DNA from: Megalonaias nervosa
Taxonomy: Eukaryota > Mollusca > Bivalvia > Unionida > Unionidae
Assembly (NCBI GenBank): GCA_016617855.1
Contig: JAECUM010006770.1
Location: forward strand, 1 to 64,000
DNA length: 64,000 nt
Reading direction: 5' to 3'
Part shown: piece by piece, positions 38,955 through 53,259 of the stretch
Layout: each line of letters begins with the position of its first letter
Numbering within the stretch: position 1 is the stretch's first letter
Program-made: the position numbers and the translations under genes
The notes under the pieces: generated by a model
The model's input: the letters and a program-made list of their open reading frames with translations, nothing else
Database searches by the model: none
What the model was told of the DNA's origin: nothing

Positions 38955-41098
38955 GTCAGTATGATTTGCCACAATGTTCCTTAGTTAATCCTATTTGTTC
39001 CATGTCAGTCCATATTTTCTTCATTATGTGTAACATGAAGCTTGATGTTTTTATTTCTTCTATGAAATATATGGCTACATATACATTACATGTGCTGTGT
39101 TATGTATATTTGTTTTACATTGAGTGGTTGACCCTTGACTGCAGGTAGAGTCTTGGCCTAGCTGACTATTGTCATGTTATTTAAGATATTTACTTGAATC
39201 TGAGTTCCAGACCTGCCCATGAATATGACCTTAGAATGTTCGGAAGTGAACTCATTCACGACATTTTTGAATTTTTTAAAATTTGAAAAGACCCACATCC
39301 AGGGCATTCTCTTGAATGTTAGGTCAAGTGATAGTTTTTATATAAATAGATGTTGTAAACAAAGTCTTCATTCCTATTTTAAGTTCATACTGTGGAATCA
39401 TGTGCCATTGTATTCATATATAACTTGAGAGGAATTATTTACTTAATTTATTCATTGAAATTACAATGTGCTCATTGGTTTTGGGACTAAAACTCTACTT
39501 TGGGATTGTTGAGGACTCATTCCAAGACAATGTGGATTATATCATTGTGGTACATCAAGACTATTGGTAAATCACACATTCAAGAATATTGGTGCATTAG
39601 CATGATCAAGACTTGGAATTTATTCAGAATATGCTGTATGCTTGGACTTATGGTAGAACATTTACAATTATTTGGGACTTGATTCACACTCCTGCATGTT
39701 AGTCTTATATTTTCATTTTGTGTTCTATGGAAATAAAGTATTTGTTGAATTTTACTATGCTTTTACTTCTTTCTGTAATGTAGTTTATGACCATAGGGTT
39801 AAAACACCTGCAGGCATCAAAAATTGTGTTTACATATATTACTTCACTATCTGTTCCTTGGTGTAATCATTATCTTTCTGATGTCATTCATGCAAATATG
39901 AAGTTTCTCACACTTTTTAATTCTGACAAAATACATCAGCAGATATCAACACAATTAATATCCAAAAGACAAAATCATATTGTCGGCTTCATTACATCAT
40001 AATTTTGATTTATGTTTGCAAAAGAGCGTGCTTTCATGCTCTTTACAAGCACGTAACAGAACATGTCTACTTTTAAATACAGTACTGCCTGCATATAATA
40101 TTTTCAGCAGACAAAGAAGATTTATTTTAAGTTACTTCATGCTTTAAAATTTTGTTTTAATGGTTATCAACCCTATTAAATATTGCTGAAGTGAAAGATA
40201 TTAAATTCTTAGAAAATCCAGTATGATAATGGCACACTCTATGTTAAGAAGAAAAAGAGTAGGAGGAAATGGACATAATTTGCCATTTGTCAATTGCAAA
40301 CAAAGAAATTGGCTACCTGAATGGGGATTCTACTAAGCTTTGACTTCTTTAAGCCAATCTTTAATTTCTTGTCTTGATTTGAGAACAAGAAAATTGTTTA
40401 TAAAAAAAGTCATTCCACTATTTACAAGTTACCATTGCAACTCAGGATATATATGTTTTTTCAACATACAATTATCATCACAACCAATTCAATACAATTT
40501 ACCTGCATGTGTAAGAGAGCTAATTATGTATGCATATATAGTTGGTACATATTCCCGAACAGTATATTATTTGACTAAAACGTACAACACAATGCTATTA
40601 CAGTATCTGTCTGGTTATTATTCTAAGTTCTAACAAAAATATTAAGCAAGCTAGCATGCCCTCATTTGCATCTATCTGCCGTGAATTTTATGTGTCTGAT
40701 TTACACAGCCATAAGAACTGTGTTCTTTGTGGTTTTTATATGATATGAATTGTTAAATGTACAGGAAAAATGGCTTAAATTTCATAAGAAAATATCAGTT
40801 TCAACTTCAGTATTATTGGCTGCTTTTTTTGCCTGAACCAATTACTTCATAAGCTAGTTAAAACTTATTTCCTTGATTTAAGAGTTTTCAATATTGGTTG
40901 AATAATCATCATCATCATTACCATTGTTATTATTATCATCATCATGATCATAATCAACTAATGAATGTGCTGATGTTCTGGAAGGTAACATGCATCATTC
41001 AAATAGGATTTTCATTCAAGGTATTAAATGATGACTGCTGTAATAGTTTTACTCATACTTCTTGTAATTACAGTAGTGGGTCATAAGTGAGTCACCAC

Positions 41099-41740
41099 TT
41101 AGGATGACATTGCTGATGAAATATTGATTTTGTTGTAATTTAAAATCTTGGAACTTAAGAAGAAAATTATTCTTATCAGTTTTGCATTTCCTAATGTCTT
41201 TTGCTTTAATAACAGATTGTAACCCCTTTGATAGAGACTTGAACATTTGTTATATACGAGTTTGATCCACTGACTGCTAATATCTTTAAAGACATTAATG
41301 AGTGCACCTTTAATTTTAATTTCTGTAAGTTTTCTTTTAATTCTCCATACATTTTCAGTGATGATTAAGGCTGGTGAATGTGATGGCCATTTAATAATTT
41401 GAATATGTTTGTGACTTTCCTTCGAGTTACTGCTTAGATGCATTTGGAATCCACTACCCCAACTCACTCCACTCCAGATGGGAATTATTTGGCAAAAAAA
41501 GGACATAAATCTTCTTCCAGTATATTTATGTACCTCTCCAAATTAATGATAATTAAATGGCATGTAAGTTTGCTAACCCCAAAAAACATTATACAAACCC
41601 AAACATAGTGGAGATGTTTTTTATTGGGAGAATGACTTATGTACATTACCAAGCATTCTCTGAGTTTCCACACCTCATTGAGTGTTTACCACATAATTAC
41701 TTTCTTATCCTGGTGTAACATCCCTATTGTCTCCTCACTG
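41099..41740 (-). pseudogene. Tc1-like transposase relic
   Basis: The minus strand reads VSKLT, ERYINILEEDLCPFFAK (41485-41673), then IKWPSHSPALI, ENVWRIKRKL and a C-terminal stretch (41099-41506). These match the end of Tc1/mariner DDE transposases (YI.IL...L.PFF, WPS.SPDLNPIEN.W), with the catalytic-region DLNP-type motif altered to ALII. Frame breaks and missing upstream parts show it is dead. It lies in intron 11, antisense. Confidence 0.85.
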
Positions 41741-43482
41741 TTAATGATACTGGACAAATTTCTCACAAGAGTTCCGTATCATTGCTCATAGTAACATTGT
41801 GGAGCAATGTGTCTCCAAAACATTCATAACATCATGGCATCCTAAATACATTATTGGCAATTCATTTAGAGGTTGTGGAGAGCGTGTCTCCTAAAAATTC
41901 ATAGGACCTTAATTTCCTCTTGATATTACTCTGATAATCAGGTACTTGTGTTGTATTATTAAATTCTACAGTTTGATCAGATAAAGTCTCTCTTTAGTTG
42001 TTTGCATGATAGATGACAAAATCATTGTCTCTCTCTCTCCCCCAGATTTTTGGCTTCCTTGCCTTGAATCAAACTATCACCATTACCACATTTGCCAAAG
42101 CTTTAAATAATTTTCAGAATCATAGACCTGGATATACCTATTACTGTAGATGTACACCTGCAAGTGATATTCTTTTCTTATTCTCATATATACACAATAT
42201 TGTCTGTTTCTGTTCATGTGCTTTGTTGTGCAGCATTATGGTTACTATGGATTAACATTATTACAAAATGAGAAGTAACACAAAATGCATCCTTAATGGC
42301 AATCCAACCTGGTTTCACTATGGCTGTACATGGATGCTTTACACCAGTAACACAAGACTGTCTACAAATTGTGATTTTATTTAAGTAATACAAATGTTAT
42401 TATATTCTATCTGTAGCAGTAACTGTTTTATTTTTCAATTAAACATTTATGAAGCCTACCAAAATGCTCTGTAAGGTATAATTAGTTTATACATGTTTGG
42501 AAATCAATTTAAATACTCTTCTTATTGCATATTTCCTCACTAATCCTTCCAGTTCTTAATATAGAAAGTTTAGACCTTGACCCTTGATTAAGCATCAGTT
42601 GTCACATGAAAAAGTTATTGCACTATTTTTACTTCAAATGGACTACTTTTGTTAGTTCCACAGACAAAAGTTACCATATAGTGCATGTTGATTGTTTATT
42701 TTTGCATAATTTCAAGATCAAAATTACCTATTAATATGTTGCTGCAATAAAATCATTTTTTATATGTACTTGATGATGCCCAGTCAGAATATGCAGTTGA
42801 TCCAGTATCAAAACAAGTTACAGTAAATTCTTTTTTTGTGCATTTCTTGCTTGCTTCAATTAAATTTTGTTGACTCAAAGAGTTGCCAATTATTTTTGTA
42901 AGCATTTAAAATACTCATTTTGTACATTAGATTCAGCATTGCATCAGTGACCATCGATCAGTGTGCCAGCAAAAGAAACCAGCTTTTTTCTTTAAAAATA
43001 ACACAGCCTGCATGCATTAAACAATGTAATTTTTTCCAAGATTTCAACATATATAATGAAGAGAAAGTTTTAAAAGTTCCATATTGTTTCATGACCAAAT
43101 ATTGTACATATAAATAAATTCTTGTATGATGAATTTTCTCATTTTCCTTATTTGATGCCTCACACAGAACTGCTGATGATATCTTCAAATGGAATAAATA
43201 TAACAAATAAAGTATTTTTGAAGACAAAGGCATGTCTTTACAAAATATATGAAATATCATTTAAAAATAAAACTTTAAAACATTTTCTTAGCCCATTACA
43301 GAGCTCTAGAGTCCATATTTGTTTTCAAAATTCAATGGTATGAGATGGTGACTTTACTTGAAACTGATAAATTGGATATCATGAAAAACATATTGCGATG
43401 TGTCCTCTGATTCATTAAGTAGCTTTGTTCATGAGGAGAAATGTATAGGAATTTATTTTCTCATATATTTATATTTTTACAG

Positions 43483-43558
43483 CAACAGTACATTTTCATT
43501 CATGACTGCATTAAGGAGTACCTAAATCGATTCAAAACATATGAAAACCAAGGTTTTG
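43483..43558 (+). CDS. RPTP exon 12 of window: last PTP helices and tail start
   Basis: A 76-nt exon after TTTTTACAG and before GTAAGT, intended phase 0 to 1. It reads QQYIFIHDCIKEYLNRF then KTYENQGF. The QY.FIHDC.. motif closes the PTP domain. It carries a first tail YEN motif. Confidence 0.93.
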
Positions 43559-44784
43559 GTAAGTTATTTCTTAATTCTCTTTAGAAAAACAATTGGTATC
43601 TGAACTTTTCACTTTTTACTGTTCACATGGCGGCAGTGCATTGTCTGTTATCTATCAGCATGTGCTATATATACTTTTTCCAATTTTAACCAAATGTGTC
43701 AATTGTTTGGGCTCCCTGGATGGTGTACAATTTGTTGTTGAACATCTTTCAAAGAAAGTATAGATGGGCATAAGCATGTAATACATTTGGGTGGGTGGTT
43801 AATAATAAGCTATTTATAGTGTATCTTAATATAGATTTGATCAGGGGAGGTAATCAGAGTAGGTCTGGTATTGGCTCCAATGTAAAATCACAAGAGGATA
43901 CTGTGTCTTTAATAGAAAGTCCATTTAATATCAGGATCTTGTTCAAACAGATTGAAAATATTGTACCCAAGGATAATTAGTTTACAGATATTCGACCATT
44001 ATATTTTCAATGTTATCTACTCCAATTCTTAGAAAATAATTATTGTAGAAGCCAATGATTATTCAAAATACTGTATTACACAGTGACACATCAGTAACTA
44101 TCAGTCACTGATTATCAGTGAACCCAATGGACTACCAACCAATAATATTGCAAACTACATGTGGATCATTGTGTAATAACCTCAATACAGTACTTTGCTA
44201 CATTAAAGTTATGAAACTCAATACAACAACTTAAACCACACTAAAATTTAAAAGCCTCCAAAAGAATCATCTTCAATAACATTGCAAAGAATGGGAATAG
44301 AGTAATGAAAGTTCGGGATTTACTTTTTATATTTCTATGTGCTTGTCCAATTTCAAAGATTTGGCAAGCCTTGAAGTATTTTCATACAATGTTTAGGGGT
44401 TTTTCTTGTACAGTTTTTTTTTATGCTCAGCTTCTTGACTTCATGACAGGCTGTTTTAGCATAAGATATGGGATTTAGACATGTAACTTGTTGCCTATCT
44501 AACATATACAAATTAATTGTGGTAAGTTAGCTTTTTCATTGATTACCCAGTGTGTGTGCATGAAATTTTCAATAGATACTTAATAGTGATGTGAAAAAGA
44601 TGCATTTTTAATAAGAACCTTTTACTCTAACAATAATTTTTATTTGTTAATTAGTACGAGTTTTGCTGATATATCAGTTTGCACTCATGAATCATCTTCA
44701 TTTGTGAAAAATCAACGTATATCTCTTATCCAAATTTCTCAGTTTGTATGAATTGGGTTTAATTAGGTTGTATTTCTTTGACAG

Positions 44785-44876
44785 GTATAGAGGATGAAAA
44801 TTTGTACCAGAACACTGAGGCAGTTCAGGTGTATGAGAATGTTAATTTCAGCTCCATCCAGAAAACAAAGCTTTGA
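44785..44876 (+). CDS. RPTP last exon: C-terminal tail and stop
   Basis: Begins after CTTTGACAG, phase 1, and ends at TGA 44874-44876. It reads GIEDENLYQNTEAVQVYENV then NFSSIQKTKL. YQNT and YENV match the Y-x-N consensus for Grb2-type SH2 domains. Paired YQN/YEN motifs in the tail are known in R3 receptors, where Src-family phosphorylation recruits Grb2 or Fyn. The match supports both the gene end and the subtype. Confidence 0.93.
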
Positions 44877-47540
44877 AGCTAGAATGAGGAAGAATCAGTA
44901 AATCACAAGACGTTAAGTGAAACAGTCTACCATAAAGTGCATACAACAAGAAAGAACTAAAACCAATGACAATTGCCTTATAGTTTCACATATGCAACTA
45001 ACAACACACATACACACAAATGAACAGGTTGTGTAAATCAATCTAATGTTAGTTTTGATTAAAAAAGGATGTTATGTAAACCATTCAAATGGCTTGCAGT
45101 CTAACCTATGCAGTTAATCTCACACAGAGAAACTCATAATTAATAAGATAATTTGGATTAATATGCATTTTATCCTCTTATGTTATCATTGGTGTTCTCT
45201 AGATGAAATATGCATATTTTTTGCTGAACTATGAAGAATGTCACTAATTTTAAACAACTGCTTTAATAATATCCTCCCTTATGGGGTCATCCACCAAGAC
45301 ATTAAGCAGAAATTGTTTTGAATATTTTAACAACCTAAATTATGAAAAATTAAACCATGCTCAAAATAATTTCTATTTTGTCCTGGTTGAACAGAATTGT
45401 GCACTTATTTTTCACTGACATGCACACACACACACACACACACATAAATTGTATAAAATATTATTTGCTTCTAGAATGTATAAATGAGGATAATGGTGCA
45501 TATTTTTTTATGTATTCATCGTGATAGTTTTAATTAGGTCAAACAGTATGTTGTATCACTGTCTGTAATTTCACACATACATCTTGGTACAAATTTATTT
45601 AAATTTAATGAAGATTTGTTTTAATATAAATTATTTTACATATTCCTGTGCATATACATTTATTGACATTGTTAATCTTGCATTACAAAATTTTTGTGAC
45701 CACACTTGCAAAATGTTCTTCAGAAGATAAATATTTCTAACATAATTGTTCATGTTTTGCTAAATTAATTATCTAATTTTAATCTGGGACTTGAGTCCAT
45801 CATCTTTTTTGACATAATTTAATAGAGCATTCATTGAAGTACCTCTGTTTTACACAAAGTTCATGTATTGAATTAGGAAGCAAGGTGAGGTGAAATTAGG
45901 AACCCCATCATCAATGTTGCCATTGCAAGAGTGTCAGAACAGTGATGGCATGGATTGAAAATAAAGCATCCACTTTATAAATGATTGATACATGAAAACA
46001 AATTATGGTGGTCCCATTTTACAGTGAACCTTGTTGTTATGAATTATCAGACATAAGCACACTACCATTAGACCAACATAAAGTACACATGCAAAGAGGT
46101 ATGAGGTCTTTTGGCAGCATTTGCCTCATTATACACAATTTGAATCCATCTGAACTGGTTCATTTTACCAAGTATCTACTGCACTGCAAAAGATGTATGC
46201 AGATAATAGTTTTGAATGGGAAAATGCAATACATGATTGTGTGTCATGTGTATTGTACATTTAATTAGAATGGTATAAGCTCATCTTTGTGACATTTTTG
46301 CTTTTCTTCTACTATTGTTCTGCATTTATAACTGCTTTGTTTATTATTAACATATTACTGCTGAATATTTATTATAATATTGGAATATATTTGTACAGAA
46401 AGAGAATTTCCATATATTTTACTGTAGTTAAAACTGATATAGTCTTTTTTGTATATTTTGATGTAGTGTACAGATTTGTAATCAGTGAGATTAACCATAA
46501 ACTCCACATATCTTAGAACTGCAGATTCAGATGTATTTTGTATTCTTGGTAAAACAGTCATCTTGTTTTCAAACCTCAATCACATAACAAAATTAATTCA
46601 GTATTTGTATTTATGTGTAAAGAAAAAAGGAATATTTGCCCTTTAGTTTTGGTGTATTTTAAAAATGATAACACTATTATTTTTGTATATCTTGATGCAG
46701 TTACATATTTATTATGCAATGAGATTGAGCATAAATTCACATATCTTAGGACTGCAGCTAGAAATATTTTGCCATATATTCATCTTGTTCATAATATTGA
46801 AACATATAACAAGATAAGTCAAAAAGTGCAGATGATAAACTGAGGTACAGGACTAGTAATCACTGGTTACTATATGCCATAAATTTGGGTTAAAGGGATA
46901 GAACAATATTGTTCACTGGGTACACTAAGCAAGTGGACACTACTGTGTAGGTGAAATATATTTGAAATTTGAATGGGACTGAACAATAATCATCAGGGGT
47001 TGGTGATCATTACATGCAGGTTGTTATTTGACCAGGTTTGGCATTATTCTAGCTAAGTTTTTGAGACATGAAATATGGTACTTTATTATCCTATTTCTTT
47101 TTTGATATATTTGTGTATGTTACTATTACTGACTGCCGTAATTATATGATCACACTGAACAAAAATTTCCTGTTGTTTATTTAAGTGTATGTATACATGA
47201 AACATGATATGCATGTACCATAATTTTATTGTTTCCCTTTCTTGCTTGATAAAATTGTTAGCATGAAACCAGCTCACATAAAGTTGCTATTGCATACTAA
47301 ATATATCTTTATATTTTTGTCATAACAAAATATAATAATAGAACTCTTGCAACTAAATTATAATAAAGTTCATATCTGCATTGTTTGAAAGACACTATTT
47401 TAAATCATATTCATCTGTTTTGTAAAGTTATAAAATACTACATCTTGATTCAAATTTGTTATTTAAGGTTTTAATATTTTCTCTAAATTATCCAGAAAAA
47501 ACATTATAATTTACTTATCATTTGACATGATTATCTTTCA
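44877..47540 (+). other. 3' untranslated region and downstream flank
   Basis: AT-rich with no coding signal. An AATAAA occurs at 45959-45964, one of several candidates, so the cleavage site is unknown. Two copies of a roughly 110-bp segment (about 46430-46545 and 46660-46775, sharing CACATATCTTAG.ACTGCA) form a local duplication. A short (CA)n lies at 45424-45444. Confidence 0.5.
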
Positions 47541-47599
47541 TTTAGGTGTGTGTGTGTGTGTGTGTGTGTTTTTAAAGCAAAAAACAGGAAGGTTTTTAT

Positions 47600-47990
47600 G
47601 TAGTGCAAAATCATGCCATTTTAGCCAGCTTGGACTGATCCAATACAGTAGCATGATTTGAACTCTCATCCTTTTGTTTGTGAGTCTAGCATGCTAACCG
47701 GGGGCCCCGAGTGGCCGAGTGGTCTAAAGCGCTCTCCGTTACAGATCACTGCCATCTCACCTCTGTCTGCGTGGGTTCAAGTCTCAGATTCGGCCAATGT
47801 GGGTATGTGAGAAAGCTTGCCAGTAGCTTCTCGTGGGTCGGTGGTTCTTTCCGGGGTTGCCCGGGTTCTTCCTCCACCATTAATACTGGCAGCCATGTAT
47901 AGCCTATCGTGTGCTGAAAAATGGCATTAAACCCTACAACAACAACAACAACAACATGCTAACCACTAAATCACCACAACCCATTAGCTG
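47600..47990 (-). mobile_element. tRNA-like SINE (family 3), split by another SINE
   Basis: Read on the minus strand, 47990-47955 followed by 47699-47600 forms a tRNA-like head with GTGGTTAGCATGC (A box region) and AGTTCAAATC (B box). It is interrupted by the family-1 SINE at 47700-47954. Confidence 0.6.
47700..47954 (+). mobile_element. tRNA-derived SINE, family 1, intact copy
   Basis: The head GGGGCCCCGAGTGGCCGAGT has A-box TGGCCGAGTGG and B-box GGGTTCAAGTC. The body and (AAC)n tail match 10521-10763. Exact 10-bp target-site duplication CATGCTAACC at 47690-47699 and 47955-47964. Confidence 0.92.
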
Positions 47991-48611
47991 TCTCTCAAGA
48001 CCTGCAGGAGTGCTCATCAGGCCTATTGCACATCCCCAAGTTTGTTACAAGGGCATTCTTTTGACTAGATTTAGCAACCACATTTTTGGTCTAACTTTAA
48101 ATAATAGATATTTTGGTTTCTATCATGGAAAGGGTTTAATTTTATAAATATGTGCAATAAATATTTTATGAAAACAATACTTTGTACTGCTTTGAATGTG
48201 TTCCAATTTTTTTAGGTATACTTTTTGATAGAGACTTACATTCTACAGTGTACTATGTGATACAGTGTACTACATGATGTAAAAAGAAAAACGTACACTT
48301 TTCAAATTAAACTGAATGCACATAACAATAGTGACATGTATCACAAAACATCATGTATTGTCATAATGTATCTTTAGTTTTTACATTGTCATTAACAAAA
48401 GAATATAACAGCATTTTGTCACATAAAATGGTGAATTAAAGAGGAAAAGGAAGAATTATAGAAGGTAAATATATTAAATGACAATACTAATATTTTAAGG
48501 AACACAGCAATTGCTAGAACAGTAATATTATGAATTAGAATTTGTTTTTCTCTACAAACTTGTATAATCTCATGTATGCTATAGAAATAATGGATTTACA
48601 TGTATTTATTG

Positions 48612-48664
<53 letters not shown>

Positions 48665-51600
48665 GGTTGATATCAAAACATTTTAAATAGGAGTGAAACA
48701 TTGTTCCAGTGAGACAAAAGGACTTGATACAGAGTTGTCAATTATGGTCTGTACAGACGAATATTTTTAAAGATGAAATTTGTCATCCATTCTAGTGATC
48801 AAAATGTATTAGAATGGCAAATATCTTCATTAATATCAAGTCTCTAGTGCCAGAATTTATCAAACAATGTTGTACATTCCTCAGAAAGGGGCTAAGATGT
48901 AACAGGTGGCTCAAAATACAAAAACAACACACAAACAGTACATCTTTACCTAAGGCCCTTCATGGTTGGATATAAAGTTACAATTTGGATATCCCAATTG
49001 TATTTGGTTTTCATTTGTTATTTGTATAAATGGAACAGGTTGTCCATTACAAGGTCCAAAGGTAATTAAAATGTACTTATAAGATTACAATTTCATAACT
49101 AAACAACATATTATATTATGTACATATATGTTGTGGAGATAGTTTGTAGACAGCTGCTAGCCTAACTATGCAGTTTTATGTACTTGGATCTTCTTTCATA
49201 TTTTCTTATCGTAATGTTCCAATAACAGCTGATAAATTACAAAAAGGTACTACATGAATGAAAATAATTACATTTATTTTTTTTTCATTGAAAATTTGAT
49301 TTGATTTGTGTTTCATAACCTTTTGAAGATTTTATGGATTTGGTAAGATACTTTGTATAAAAAAAGAAGCAAGACTGGATCAATTTTTGAACTTCTCTTA
49401 CATAATTTGATGATGTTATGACCTTGCTAGTCATAAAACTGTCTAGACCCTTACAATGTTGCTTCTCAGATTTTATTCATAAGATCAGAATTAGATTCAG
49501 ACTTATAAAAATTAATGACCCACTTGAATAAAGGAGATCAACTTCAAGTAAATACTTAATTCAAATTTCATGGTTTTGTTTCATGAAGTGTTTAGAAAAT
49601 CAGTTGAATACTGAGGCCATGTTTTACAGCTGGGCAGTCATTCCAGGCCATAACCTAAAAAAAAATATCTTTACCATTGCTTTCTTTAAAATTAAAAGAA
49701 GTACAATTTTGACCATATATTCAAATCAAAAATTGGTATGACAGCAAGACCAGATAATAAAAAAACTTTGAATTAGCACCTCCTCAGGTTCTCTGGTTTC
49801 ATCAAGGAGGTAGCATTCAGGTTTGATGCTAGGGCACTTATCTGTTTCTAAAAGCAAATAATATTGGATATGCTGTCCGAAAGTATTGTCAAAAGAATGT
49901 AATTTTGCAAGATTTTTCAATTATCAAATTTCTAGTTATTTTGCTTGTTCATGTCATTTCTGTTATGAATTCAACAGATCTGAGGATGAATGAATATTAG
50001 AACCGGAAGTATAGCTTTTAGAGTTTTATGATGGAAGTCTACTTACTGCCAAAATAATATACAATAAACACCCTAAAGTTGAATAAACCGTTTTCAAAAC
50101 CCTCTGCCTTCATATGTTATAGGTACTTTTATTTATGTAGAATTTATAAGTGTTTACATATTCGCATGTATGAGCATAACCTGCATTACTGGGTCATGGT
50201 TATGAGTCATGATAATATTTAGTAGGAAAAGAAGAAGATTTTAATGACATCTATTGTATCTCAATGACAACAGTTTTCTTGTGAAGCACAGACTTATCAT
50301 GCCATTCATGGTAAAGTGATATTAATGTCACGTCTTACCCAAAAGGAAACTCTTGCAAAAGTTTATTTTCATGAACAAATGTTGAAAGATGTAATCTTTA
50401 TTTGACAAAGAAAACTGGACCCATGATTTTCATACCTTTGATGTAAAATAGTACTTCCAAGAAAGCTATTGGACCAAATTAAGGAAAACCTTGCTGAAAC
50501 ATCGAGTTCCTTTGCTCAAAAGTACATGCACCACCCCCAATGGTAGAATGAAGTTTTGATATAGAAAATTACACAAAAATGTTTTCTTGTGGCTGTTTTT
50601 TTTTTATCTTTTTTTTGGAGCTTTGCTAAAATAATGTGCAGTTCAGTTAGCTAATTATTATATTAATCTGTTGCAAGAACTTTCCGACCAGATGGGTGCT
50701 TTACTAGAATGTTATGAAGGATTTCATCCTGTTAAATTTGAAAAGATGTTTCCCTTTTTAGGGTAAACAAACATTATGACATAGCATTACTGACAATCTC
50801 TTAGTGTGGATATCAGATAACTTTATCTCTGTCATGTTATGAAACATTAAATCCTCCTATTTTTGCTACTGCAACAAATATGTTTGACTTCACAATAGCA
50901 TTGTAAATTCCAACAGTATGCTGCTGCAAATTTGGATGATTAACCAATCAGAGAACCAATTTCCTTCACAGATTGACAAAAATGTAAATTACATGGATTG
51001 TCTATGCAAGACAAACTAAAGAGTATGAAGAAATACAGACAGTTCAGTATTTTCAAATTAAAGAACACATGGAACATACTGGATTCAAACGATCTGGATT
51101 ACAACAGTGAAGCTTGTTGTTCTAACAGTACTTAATATTTTGGAGTTGTGTATGGTTATATAACATTACTCTGAAATTAATTATATAAAAATAATGATGC
51201 TTATAGATAGTTTCAACTACATTGTGAGCTTTCTCCCTTTGTATCTGCTCTCAGCCATATTTTGGGTCAAGAATTAATATTGTCCATAAATGGTAATGGT
51301 TGAAGTCTTCATTTTTTAAGTGTACTCGAAATAATTTTTTGACATCACTGTGAAATAGAGCAAAGTAAATTGTGGTTTTCAAAGGAAATGGGGGGGGAGG
51401 GGAATCACAAGGTTAAATTTCAGACAATAAACCATTAACTCAATTCTAATTGTATTGAAAATAACCCGTTTGGAAAAGTGCTAATCAGAACCTATAACAT
51501 TTACAAGGACATTCATATGAAATATAGATGTTTTCATTAAACAGTTTAAAACATATTTGTAATTATCACACTAACATTGTGTTATTTATGTTAATATATT

Positions 51601-53250
51601 CATATCATATTTTTTGCATATATGACACTCTATGTTTTCATATGGCATAAAAAAAAACACATCATAACATCATGCAAAACAAAAGGCAATTTGATATATT
51701 GCAAAGTCGTTTGACTACACTATCACATCAGTAAAATAAAATAATAATTTTTCACAATGTGATGAATATAGTCTTATATTTCATAAATTGTACTTGAACA
51801 ATTTTACTAATGGTTGTTTTCCCATGAATTAAGTCAATACATTCATTTTATCTTTATGTATTTCTTTGATGTAATAGAACAAATGACCATACAGATCCTT
51901 CAGTACATACACTACATATTGTAATGTTGGCCTTTTTATTGCATATTGATAGTGGATCTACATTGCTAATATCACTGTATATATCATGTACCTGTATGTT
52001 GTAAAGGTTTTGAGAGAAATATTTTCATATGAATAAATATAGCTTGCTTTAAATGGCATTACTTGTTAATTCTTTATGTTAAAATATTAGATACAGATAT
52101 TTATATTTTACCTTGGTATACTGATACATAGGTATGTGGCAAGCCATTTCATATAAATTAACAATCTTACTTGAGTGACAAAGAGTATCAGTTAAGCAAT
52201 TAATAATTTAATGAAATTAAAATTCTGGTAAATTTTCTTTACATTTTAAAGTACATTTATAAATCACTTGAGAGAATTAGATTCTTTCAATTCACTTGCA
52301 TGAAAAAGACAGTTTTATAGTAACAAAAAACTTATTTTCAGTTAAAATATGTCGAGTTATGTAAAATCATGATAGAATTTCTCAATTTCTGATTAAGTAA
52401 CTGTTTTTAAGTGATTCTGCCACTAAGGTGAAATAAGTGTAAAATGAAGCATTGGATGAAAATCACCAATTTAGAAATGGAATAATAAGACCTATTATAA
52501 GTTAGTTAAGGATTGACTGTTCATTTTTCAAATTTGCTGAAGTAAGTACCATGGAAATAATGTGCAAACTGTATAATCCATGAAGCACAGCAAATTTTTT
52601 TTTGGGGGGGGGTTAAACTTCATTGAATTAAAAAAAATAAACATCTAATCTTCTTTATAGTTAAATTCAACAGCATAAATAGTCAATAATCAATAGTAAA
52701 TAGTCAATAAAACTCTTAGTTTAATACTATTGTTTTATTTAATCATATTTTAAATTTCATAAGTGCAATAGTAGAGAACAGTGAAGATTCATGATATATA
52801 TCTGCAGCCAATCAGAGAAAAGCATTGTTTTTAAAGTCACACCCACTTCTCAGTTGAAGACGAGGTCACCACTTCACTTAAAAAATCAAAATTCATTCAT
52901 GCATGATAGAAATCATCATCCACAAAGACTGCTTCATTGTCTTAAGGCAAAACACGAGTTTGGTATTCATTTTTATCAATGTTTTGGACCATTCAAAATG
53001 ATATTCGCACTGTACTGTCATGTCTTCACATCGAGATATGAAAGATGTAAGCAAATGATGTTTATTAAGTCATTTAAAGTGTATTTCATTTTAAGTTAAC
53101 ACATGACAATATATACAAACAACATACAACATACGAAAGTAGAAAAACAAATGAATTATTACACAAAATAACAATATGGAACATATAAACGGGTTTGCAA
53201 AAATAACCTTAAACACAAAATGAGTTTACAATACTGTTTCCATCTAATTT
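47991..53250. other. Intergenic DNA without recognised genes
   Basis: AT-rich, with a (TA)n at 48614-48651 and scattered homopolymers. Open frames are short and without family signatures. No RNA gene was seen. Confidence 0.5.
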
Positions 53251-53259
53251 AATGATGAA

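Noticed and set aside
47700..47795. tRNA-Ser/Leu-like sequence
   Set aside because: Head of a family-1 SINE with target-site duplication and (AAC)n tail.
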